From positions 6,240,173-6,304,172 of the forward strand of contig NC_133473.1 in NCBI RefSeq assembly GCF_025370935.1: DNA of 64,000 nucleotides. Reading direction: 5' to 3'. This document shows positions 25,301-37,300 of the stretch, in pieces; the first letter of the stretch is position 1, and the number at the start of each line of letters is the position of its first letter. Under the pieces are notes generated by a model. The model was not told the DNA's origin and made no database searches. It was given only the letters and a program-made list of their open reading frames with translations. Source of the stretch: Choristoneura fumiferana (Eukaryota > Arthropoda > Insecta > Lepidoptera > Tortricidae). The position numbers and the translations under genes are program-made.

Positions 25301-28300
25301 TTATTTACCCATCTTTATACAGAGCACGCTAGCTAAGCATGTACCTACTTAATATACTTGTATGTCTATAGGAAACTCTTATTTCCAACTCACACATAGA
25401 CCAGCATTGGTAAATTGGTCCTCTGCTCATAATCATGAGGCAGTAGCAACTGAACATCAGCGTCAGGATATCCCTCAGCAACAGAGACATTAAGCCTCAG
25501 CGTCACTGGCAACTGACGATCGGTCAGCAAGCCAACAGTGCCGGAGTTGTCGTCCCATGTGTGCTCAAGTGTGCCATTCTGGAATGGAGAAGAGTTAAAG
25601 GTAAGACTAGGTAAAATTAAGTTTGAATAACGGTTCGGCCTTGGTTATGTTTTAGGATTGTAACGAAGGCCATCTAAGCAGAGGAGATGGCAAAGGTGAA
25701 AAGGGGAAAAATTACAAATTCATGATTTATTAAAGTAATGTAAAGTCAAAAATATTTGCTTCAAATACATAGGTAAGTACTTTTTTCTGGAACTAGTAAT
25801 CACTAATAATATTAGAATTGACAAGTACCATCAGCCAAATAAGTGGTCTATCAATTTTCGAAAAAGTTCCTATCAAATTTATATGTCGCTAAGGTCGGAC
25901 TTTCCAGTTGACATATACGTGTTTTGGCATTATGATTTTATGACATGCAAACGATTATCAACTTTAGGGTGGTAGACCACATATTTGGCTGATGGTACAT
26001 TATGTATATTTTGCAAACCAATTTTTTACAGAGACGGATACGTAAACGGTAGCACAATTTCTTGAAGAAGTTCCGCAGCAACGAAGTCGGAGACGAAGAT
26101 CTGTTGCATTGTAGGTAGCCCCAATTTATTTGCTACTATGTCTGCTATTATCTTAAACTTTCCCCCCCTGAGAAGAATAAATTAGTGCACATCTACCACT
26201 CTGAAGAATTATACTATCTTCGAAATATGAAGTCTTTGTATCAGCTAGTTAGTATTTTAAAAATCCCTTTTAATTCTTATTCTTTGGGAATTTCGATAAA
26301 TCCTTTAATAATGCACGTCTATGATCATATTGATGATCAAGGAATATACCTACATCTGCCAAATTTTTAAGTCTCTGGCTTCAGTGGTTTAGGCTGCGCT
26401 TTATCTGTCAGTCAATCAATAAATCATACCCGCTGTTTCACCATCCATTTATTTATTTTATTTTTTATTTGACGGATAAATGCGATGCCGTCTCTGTTTG
26501 TTTTGTTCGAATAGTCGGCGATGGCATCACATTTATCCGTCAGTGAAAATTAATCAATGGCTGGTGAAACCGCTCTTAAGTGGTGGTGATAGGCAACATT
26601 CGAATAGACTGAAACTTTTTAACATTTTTCTTTTAATGTCTTATTCAATAATTTGACCTGAAAACGTAAAACATCTGATATGATAATCCAAGGCCAATCG
26701 ATAATGCTTCGAAACAAGATAAGTTATTGTTTTTTTTATCACGTACTTACAAGTTTATCATAACCATTTCAGTACCCACACACGCGCGCGACCTTTATCG
26801 CATCGCAGATAAAAATCAGTAAGCAATACATGTACATAGAAAATCGCTCAGTAACCCCAGGAATCTTCACTAAAGCATCTTCAAAGATAATTCTTTCTTC
26901 ATTCGGAGATTTAGACAATGCGAGAACTTGCATGTAAGTTTCATCACTACATGCATTTCGATATATGTTTGATCAACTGAATTCATTGTCCCTGAATATT
27001 CTGCGATGTAATGTAACTTGCATGGTCTAAATGGGGCTTCATACACATCAAATCTCAAACATAGGCTTGCGCAATACGGTAGTTGACAATGTTTTATAAA
27101 TTAAAACTCCACAATGCCTGTTATCGAATAGAGAAACAATTTTTAAGCTACCTTTACAAATAACAAAGTTAATGTTTAAAAATGTTTGAAAGTCCAGATT
27201 AGACAGAGAAAGACATACTTGCATGTGACGTCACACGCAACTAGCGCCATACTTGCTGCGATTGAGAAAGAGACAGGCATATAGATTTTTCAAAAAATCA
27301 TTAGAAGTCCAATTTTCAACCGATTTAAGTTTTCTCTTCGCTAAACACTGTCTGTAAGTATATCTATATTTTTATAATAATATACAAGACACGGCAAATT
27401 CAGCAGTTGTCAAATACCGTATTGATATTGAGAAATTTGCTGTTATGTTCGACGGTCCATCGAGAGTAAGTAATGAACACAATATTAGGTACTAATCAAA
27501 AATATTAGTAACCTATCAATAATGTCGTAGGAACAACCATAATAATAGCTAGCAGTACTAACTGTGGAGATAACCTTTTCTTTACGCAAACCAGAGAGTG
27601 AAAGTAGTGTGAGTTAGGCACGTCTGTCTTAGGATGCAACACCACGTTACTGTCATCACTGATCCTACTATCCTGGTGAAAATTGAGTATTTCTTGCTGC
27701 CAAAAATATCAACACTAAGTATAGATAACGTATACTAACTTCTACTTGTCTAAATAAGTTGACAATGTTAGTTAATGCAATTGCAATGCTTAAATATTAT
27801 TGTTTTTTTTTTGTGTTTGATGGTGGTACTGTTGGTTAATAAACCATTTTTAGGGTTCCGTATCCAAAATGGCAAAAACGGAACCCTTATAGTTTCGCCA
27901 TGTCTGTCTTTCTGTCTGTCCGTCCGCGGCTTTGCTCAGGGACTATCAATGCTAGAAAGCTGTAATTCTGCACGAATATATTTGTAAACTATGCCGACAA
28001 AATGGTACAATATAAAATTCAAAAAACACTTTTTTTTTAGAGTACCTCGCATAGACGTAAAGTGGGGGTGATTTGTTTTTCTCATCCAACCTTGTAGTGT
28101 GGGGTCAACTCCTTGCACAGATTCTTTGATTGAGACGACCACGGGCCCAAAGTCTCTACAGCCAGCGCAACAAATTCGTAATTAGCGCATAGCTGTGAGT
28201 ACTTTCTGGACTTTATTATTTGCGCTTGTTCGGCTGCAGCCCCAGCTCTCCGAGCGGTGCTTGTGACGTGAGACGGAGCTAACGTATCCACGCAAGTTCC

Positions 28301-31300
28301 CAAACTTGGAATATTCCGTACGTAAAATAGGAAATCCTTAGAAAAATATTACTTATTTGTTTCGTAATGGCTACGGAACCCTATTTCGGGCGTGTCCGAC
28401 ACGCTCTTAGCGGTTTTTAATTCTTTCTTTCAATGCAAATTCACGATGACATCTTACACGTGGACTTAATTGAATTTCTTGCCTATAACATGTATTGTAA
28501 TCAATCATGCCCAAAAATAAATTAAGGGTAGGCCCAGGTGTTCTCTCCTATGACTTGATATCAAGCAGCTTCCTAAGATTGTATCACGTACCGTGTCATA
28601 GATGAAGACTTGCGGTACATCAGGGCCCGCGCAGTTGACGGTGATACGGCTGGCTTCGTCGTTGATGATTGCGTCGTTGTACAGACACTGGCCACCGTCC
28701 TCCCTCTCGATGTCACAGGTGAAGCATGACACGGCGCCACTTGCGTCCACCGTGTAGATGTGCTGTTCGGAGGAGTCCTCCACGGCGGTTGCTTTGTACC
28801 AACTGGAAATTTTACAGTTTTTAGGGTTCCGTAGCCAAAATGGCAAAAACGGAATCCTTATAGTTTCGCCATGTCTGTCTGTCTGTCCGTCCGCGGTTTT
28901 GCTCAGGGACTTATCAATGCTAGAAAGCTGTAATTTCGCACGAATATTATGTAAACTATGCTGATAAACTAGTACAATAAAAAAAAAATATATAGGGTAC
29001 CTCCCATAGACGTAAAGTGGGGGTGATTTTTTTTCTAATCCAATCTTGTAGTGTGGGGTATCGTTGAATAGGTATTTTAAGACCATTAGGGGATTGCTAA
29101 AACAATTTTTCGAATACGTAATCTGTTTGCAAAATATTTAACTTTAAAGTGCATAATATTTTCATTAAAATCGAGCGTCCCCCCCCACCCCCGTAGTTTA
29201 AGAGTAAATAGCAGCCTAAGGTATAAAATATACGTAAACTTGGAATATTCCGTACAAAAAAAGAAATCCTTAGAACATCTTTTTAAACCCCCAATTGAAC
29301 CTTTTTTTTGTTTATATTTTGACGGCAGTACTCGTACCAGAAATGTGGATATGTAACCGGTTGATGTAGGTGGAAAGTTGTCTTTTATTTTGGCGTTGAA
29401 AGAGGCTTTTGCTTACAGTGGCAGTCTGGCGGCTGATGATAATGATGATATCAAGCCAAGACAAAAGCATATTTCCCGAAGATAAGAGCGAAATTATGCC
29501 CCGCTCCAACAAAGGCTCCAATCATGAGCGCAAAAGTGGGATAGCATTTCGTTTGCATGGTATGGCGGTAACCAATACTGTAGCCGTCTTGTCTATGGTT
29601 ACCTACTGATAGTCTCAGTGCTAATGCACTGACAACTAGCTGTCCATGCTAGCAACCTTTAGGTACTACTTAGCACTTACATGACATTCTCATCAGTCCA
29701 CTTAAGGATCTCCGCGACAGTGTGTGCGGTGTTGGATCGGCTCTGCAGGGTCCACACGTTACCAGTCGCCGGCGCAGACACTTGCACCACTTGTTTATAT
29801 AGAATGCCGTCAACTGCCTAAAACGTAACGAATGTATAATGAGTAGAGAGCGGATTTGAAGTAGAGATTACAAGTTTAATATGGATAAGTACAAGTCAGT
29901 ATTTATTTTTCATGTCAACTGTACAATGGTCATATATCGACACAAAGGATTTATGATTTTTTTTTCTTTTCTTAAAGTTTGTTTCAAGAATACAATATAT
30001 TTAATTTAATTATCTATAAGATTGCATTGCGGTAAGTAAGTACCTAAGTAATAAGATAACTGTAAGACCAGTAAACAACATGATATCTAAAAAATAAATC
30101 TATCTATCTATCTAACCAATCGCACTAGTCATATTCATATTCAACTTGTAATCGCTACTTCAAATCCGCTCTCTAATAATGAGTTTACGTTGACACTGTA
30201 GTAGGAACGGAAAATGGGAACAAAATACATTAGATACTTATTTTTATTTTAGTTCATATTCTGGTAAGTACAATGATTTATGATCCTGTCAGTGATCGTT
30301 TTACACATCCAGGTGCTGTTACTCATTACAAATTTTAAATATCCTTCTGCCAATTACACGATTTGTAGAAACTTATGCAAGGTCTGTCCAGACCGCTATA
30401 ACAATCTTACTCGCATGTCCTGCCGCCAGGTGTTTGCGACTGTTGTGTCAGAAATTTCACTGGCTTACTTAACTAGGTAACTACTACTACTACTAACAGC
30501 ATCCTGCGCATGATAGCGGGCAGCTTCAACTGCCCCTACATGGCTCACTGAAGAGGATTGCACCGACCTGCTACCGTCATCATTGTGGTGAACCTCATTG
30601 TTTTATTTTAATTTTTCTTGTATTTGTGTACCTTGTGTTGTTGTGTCACTAACTATTGTTTTAAATATTTTTTATTACTATCCAAATGTGTCAATGTTAC
30701 ACGAATAAACAAGATTTTATAATTTAACTCCTTGCAGGGGCTAGAAGTAAAGTAAGCCAGTCAAACTGCTGATACACATATATGATGTATTCTATCTTAC
30801 CCTTTTAGGCAGGCGACGCATCTCCAATCCGATGATGTTGATGGAGTGTTCATATAACGTGGCCACTAGCTCATTACCTTATTAAAAAAGTTCGCTAACA
30901 TACGAGATTTAATAGTATTTGGTTTACTCACTTGAGGCAGGATGGTGATAAAAGCGTTTCCTTGTTGATTGAAAATAAGTGGGATGTTGTCGATCCAACC
31001 ATCAGTTTCTGTGTACTGGTAAACCTGAAAAAATATGCAAAATATTATATTTAATCAGGCGTTACTTTTCGGAGGTCCACATCAATGAACTGAAATGATT
31101 ACAGTCTAACATCTGGTAGCATGGTGAACGGTTCTGTTGCTCTGAAGATGAGCTCTGGTTGAGTTCGAAACGTGTCAGAGTAGTGTGGTGTTGGTGATAG
31201 ATGGGTTTCTATGATTTGTGTGTGTGTTCTAGATAAAATATTTTAAGATACCTATTTCATTTTGACGAAACTACCATTCAGATGGCTTAAATTTTAAAAT

Positions 31301-34300
31301 TGGTCATCCTAGCCTATTAACGTCCCGCTGCTCTGAGCACAGGCCTCCTCTCAGAATGAGAAGGTTAGGCCGTAGTTACCACGCGGACCCAGTATGGATT
31401 GGGAACTTCACACCGACCATTGAATTGCTTCACAAGTTTGTGCATCGTAATTTTAGGTACAATACCTGAATTCTGTGCAAAAAAATATATATTATGATAT
31501 AATGTACCTGAGTGCAGGTAGCTTGTCCAAGGGTACAGGTAACCACTCTAAGGATAGTCTGGACACGGTTGGTCCACATAAGCGCCACAGCGTTGCTTGA
31601 AATGAATTTTACGGCTTTCAGGATGGGTCTAGAAAAAAAAAAACGAAATAGTTACACATCGTCAATACAATAACCTAACCAACAAAAAGTTGAAAACCGC
31701 CGACATTGTCACTTCAAACTTCAATATCTCAAAAACGGCTAAACCGATTTTGGTAAAACATGTGCAAGAACCATTGCTAGGAAACCGGCTTTCAAATAAA
31801 AAAAACCGCATTCAGATCGGTTCACCCGTTTAAGAGCTACGGTGCCACAGACAGACACACACATACAACATAGCGGTCAAACTTATAACCCCTCTTTTTG
31901 CGTCGAGGGTTAAAAAATTAAAAGAGGAAAATGCATCAGGCAGCGTTTCAACCAGATGTGCGAGAATGTGTTGCGATTAATGTATTTCTCTTGAACCAAT
32001 AGCAACGCTTCATTTACCTATCCTCGCTCCACTCAGCAGTTTCCACTTGTGCTTGACTTGATTAATGACAAAAACATTCCTCGCAACGCATACTTGCACA
32101 ACTCAGGTGAAAATGCAGCTTCAGGCCGCTTGTAGACCGGAGTTTCACCGTACAACGGACCGTTTTTTTTGCCTTGCGGTGTTGTATGGTTTACAATGAA
32201 TGTGTGTACATGCACCGGACACTTGTCTGGCGACGAAGCCATACAACATCGCAAAAAACGGTCTATTGTCCGGTGAAAACAACGAACGTCTACAAGCGGC
32301 CTTATGGTGAATAATGATGAAAGATGTGTAGGGGCCATCTATAAATTATGTCACACCCATTTTGACTATTTTTTAGACCCCCCTTGAGATCTAATGCTAT
32401 GAAAATCACAATTATTTTGTTCCTGTGTCGCAAACGGCATAACCCCCCCTAAATATGCCATGTAATGTATTGAAAAGAAGTCTAATTCATTTCCTCAAAA
32501 CAAGAAATGCTTAGACACAAATTCAAAGCTACAGTTTGAACAATTTCTAAAAATTAGAGGAGGAATTGGTAGTTTTAACTTTTATTGTAACAATGATTAT
32601 TAGATACTAGCTTTATCCTGTGGGATTTTCAAAATATTCCTTCTTAGATAGCGTTTATGGTGCTCAAGGAACCTGTCTGCAATATTTCACTTCTCTTGCT
32701 CCGGTAATTTTAGTACCTATCACTTTGGTATTAACCAATAGTTCTGCGCAAGAGCAAACTACTTTCATAATAAATCATTCATATGAGTCCAAGAAGGGCT
32801 TCTTTTACTCACTCGTTCAGGTCCGTGGGTGCACTGTATACGTTGTTGATGCCAGTCTCCAAGTTGCGGAGAGTAACTGTCACCGTAGGGTTGGTTGTGC
32901 CAGGCTGAAATTAGATAAAAGAAAATTATAAACAACCAGCTTTTAACAGGGGCTTCGCCCACATTAACCGATAGATCAAGAAATTGGGGGCATCTTACTA
33001 AAGTCCCATGGGAGTTATGGAAAATTATATCGTGCTCTTCTTTTCCATTGAAAGAGAAATACCAGTCCAAAATTTGCACGTAGAAAAAATATCGCATTTA
33101 TAATATTAACCGGTTTTCTTTTACTGTCTCCTTCTAACGGAAGCTCGTACGAGCGATAAGAGCGTAAGTCGTATAAATGCATGTCTTCGTCAATAATATT
33201 GACCTAAAATGAAAAAATATCCAAATTTCGTCTATAGTTACCACAAATATGTGCAGTTAAAGACGTAACTCCAAACCGTAAACTACTAATAGCCTGTTTG
33301 CAGTAAACCCGTAGATAGCCCGCGTGTTTAAGCTAACTTCATTAGCAATTCCACTCAGCATCAACCTGTCACGTCCAAACAATCGTTTCGGCGGCCCTGA
33401 CATTATTATCTAACTCTGATGAAGCCACTAAACAAGCTTCTTATGCTGTTTATATCATTTCAGTAAATACTGCGGTGCTCGATCGATCTCTTTTAATTCG
33501 TTAGCATAGGGGCCTCGAAATATCACGCTGCTGGAACAATATTTTAAAATGGGTGAAAGCAGTACTACTACTACTACTACTACCACTACTACTGCTACTA
33601 TTACCACTACTACTAGTTATTTATAGTAGTTAGTGCTGAAAGAAAGAAATAAATAATTTATTCGTGATAAAGTACGAAATCCACAAGAAATCAGTAGATA
33701 CAATTTGGGACTATTCAAGCCGTAGAGTTAATAGAAAAAACCAGTGATGTGATCTACACTACATATTTGGCTCACTCGGGTACCTACTGCCTTTTCGCAA
33801 CGTAACGTTTGGCAACCTGTTTCATTTCGCAACTTTTCATTCGCAAACTCTAACTGTTAAATATGAAATATTTCAGGATTTACTTCAGGGCCATCGTGTA
33901 AGAACCCTTAGGTTAGGTTAGGTTAGTTTTATAAAAATCCTGAAATATTTACAGTTTCAGAAATATTAAACAGTCGGGAAATTAAAAGTTGCAAAATGAA
34001 ACAGGTTGCCAGACGTTATTCGCCGAAACATTAGTAAACCGGTCACACTACTCGTAAACATTTCATCAACCACTAATAGATTCAATTGTTTGACAATTGT
34101 TTCAAGTAGTATAAGACGGTGATAGCATAGTGGTTTGTCCTATGGCCTCTCAAGCAGACGGTCGTCGGTTTAAACCCGAGCTATCTATACCGTGAGGAAG
34201 ACATCGTGATGAAACCTAGAAAAATTCAATGCTGTGAGTGAAGTTAGCAATCTGCACTAGGCTCATGAGTGAATCACGCCCAAGCCTTCTCACTGTCCTA

Positions 34301-37300
34301 CACAGTGGGACGTTTAATAAGCCGAAATAAACCATTCGCTTTCTCACTCACTCTTTTATTCCCTACCCCTAAGCCAATGTATATTGTTCCTTGCTGCTTT
34401 ATTACTCGATTTTTTATTAAATATAAAAACTATAACAGTTACTTTGGTGCTAGTTTGGCTACAGAACACTAAAACGAATATAGTTCCTCCACCTCCACAC
34501 TATAAGAACACAAACAAATCACACAAACCCATCTATCATCACCAGAACCCGTCTTCAGAACAATACAACCGTTCACCATGCTACTAGATGTTAGACAACG
34601 AATAAAGTTGTCAATAAATATATTTGAAGTAGAAACTTGACTTGATAAGAATCAGTCTTTCCCGTATTTGATTAAGTATCCGCTATTGCTATGGCCACTT
34701 GATACCATGCACGTTGCGGGCGGCGCGCCAAACCAGTACCGGCCACTTCACTTTCACTTACGTTCAGCATTACAACTTGAGTTGAACAAATCTATTGAAA
34801 CTAAACCATGTCAATAACCGCTGGTATTCACCGATGAACAACTTGATCTTATAGTGTCATGTTACGTAATACTGTGTACTGCTAAGTCATAGGAGAACGT
34901 GTCAAATTAAATAAAATTTAAATAGAACCGAAAGGACGAAACCAATAATGGTCATATATTATAACAAAATAATGTTCGGTGAAATCATTCATTAATTATA
35001 CTAACTTTTATGAACGTGAACAGATTGTTATAGGTTGAGTTAGGTTAATTTTATAACAATTCTGTAAAGTTGATAATTTCCGAGAAAATTCCATTACGTA
35101 GGTATATCAATAAATGACCATTATGTATTTCGTCCATTATTCTGATTAAAAGTTATGTACGTTTCCAGGTCGAAGATATAATGTCCGTACTTTACCTACC
35201 GCATGATAAATAGTTTTATCTACTTTTTTTTGCATAACTGGTATATGGAAAATAGCAATGTATCATCCTTATCTAGTACGAGCGAAACGGCAAGACGAAT
35301 TTATCAGAGGTATTCGGTGTATTTTAAACCTATGATGACGTCATTATCACTTTTTGCTGGTGTAAAAAAAGTTAGAAGACCGCTGAATGTATATTTAACT
35401 TGTCAGTTCATAGAAAATTATCATTATAAGATATAAGACTAAACGGTGTTTTTGTTGTTTGTGGTAAGGCCGACAATGTTTATTAAGTAGCAGTTGCAGG
35501 TGGTAGGACCTTGTGCAAGGTCCGCCCGGATTGCTACCACCATCTTGCTCGTTAATCCTGCCGTGAAGCAGCAGTGCTTGCACTGTTGTGTTTCGGCGTG
35601 GAGAGTAAGACAGCCGGTGAAATTACTGGCACTTGAGGTATCCCATCTTAGGCTTCTAGGTTGGCAACGCATCTGCAATCCCCCCTGGTGTTGCAGGTGT
35701 CTATGGGCGGTGGTGATCTCTTACCATCAGGAGACCCACTTGCTCGTTTGCCATCCAATCGAATAAAAAATAAATAAAAAAAAGTTGGTACATGCCCAAA
35801 TTACCCATTATTAACATTACACCATTATAGGTGATTTTGTTGTGTGCGTGAAATTATGTGTAAGTGGTTGCTATTTCTAGTTGAAAATCAATAATAGTCT
35901 ACTCGTCACCACTGTATACAGCGTAGATATTTAACAAGTAAATTTATAAATAAATCAAGTAATTTCATGTGTTTTTATGTATACAATGAAGAGTTTTACA
36001 ATACAATAAAAATGCCTAAATTTCATCAACTTCTTCTGGCCCTTCGAATACCTACGTTAGCTACCTAGATTCAACTTGTTAAATACATCGTGCAGTTATG
36101 CAATAAGTTTACTGGGCCACTCACCGTCTGAACACCGACATAGTTCAAAATCCACAGTATCTTAGTTGCTTATTTATATACTTATCGTGTCATTTACTGC
36201 TTTAGCAACTAAGAATAATGAATACAAATTGGCAACGTACATAGTATCTGAACGATTTAGAATGAAAACTCAAGATACTGATAAACAAATGAATTGATTT
36301 TCTGATACTGTATACTAATTTCAGACACTGGGCATATTTAAAAAACATCAGAATAGTGTATTGCTTATGACGTGGGATAGCAGGAGCTCGCAATAGGTGA
36401 TGAGAGTCCACTAAAGCAAGAGAGAAGCCTTTACCTAAGACAGGTCAATTTTAAATATTAAAATAAAATAGATGTAAACTTAAATTAATAATATTAAATT
36501 AATTTTTAATAATTTAATTTTTGCTAGTATACAAGCTTTTTTTGCTGACTGTACTTGTATTGTCACCCAAACTACATTTGCATACTAAATTTCAAGTCGA
36601 TGCCATTAACCGTTGAAGAGTTTCGTCCTGTGGAGACGATCCTGGCTGGACTACCAGGATGTCACTATCAGATTATTGTATTGTCACGCAATTTACATAA
36701 GTATACCATATTTCAAGTCAATCCAACTACGGAAGTTGGTAGAATTTAACTTGCAAGATTACAGACAGACAGACAACGGGACAGGTGAAGCTCGTAATAA
36801 TAGAGTATTGTAGTTTTTATAACACTATATGTACCTACACACTACACACATTACATTGTGTACTACATATTACATTGTGCGGGCAACGGCTAGAGGCCTT
36901 TTCCAAGCAGTAGGACACTAAAATAAGCCACTAACCGTTACCCGCGACTCTTTATCCCGCGGGAACTATGTAATTTTCCGGGATAAAACTATCCTATTCC
37001 TTCTCCGGGACTCAAACTATCTTTTTACTGAAATTCATCTAAATTGGTTTAATGGTTTAGACGTGATGAAGTAACAAACAAACAGACTTACAAACTTTCG
37101 CATTTATAAAATTAGTGGGACGTGGCAAAAAAACTTTTTTTACAAGCTTTTATTTAGTTTCACCTGTCCCGTTGTCTGTCTGTCTGTCTGTAATCAAATC
37201 TTGCAAGTTAAGTTTGACCAACTTCCAGTAGTCAGATTGACTTGAAATTTGAAATACTTACAGTTGTGGTCATATATAAGAATAATTTAATAGAGACATT

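Noticed and set aside
28505..28591. Longer open frame extending past the donor of the 28592-28802 exon
   Set aside because: The extension does not resemble the family, while splicing at ACACG|GTACGTG to the exon at 25578 restores the expected protein.
33100..33207. Open minus-strand segment reading VNIIDEDMHLYDLRSYRSYE, at first taken as a protease exon
   Set aside because: The exons ending RYPK (37496) and starting PGTTNP (32904) join directly in phase, leaving no room for it, and its sequence does not fit the family at that position.
33908..33928. TTAGGTTAGGTTAGGTTAG, the insect telomere repeat
   Set aside because: Only about three units, sitting at the centre of a palindromic element; not evidence of a telomere or subtelomere.
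36125..36163. Splice-bounded minus-strand segment reading ILWILNYVGVQT
   Set aside because: It falls inside the intron between two exons that join perfectly without it; no family resemblance.
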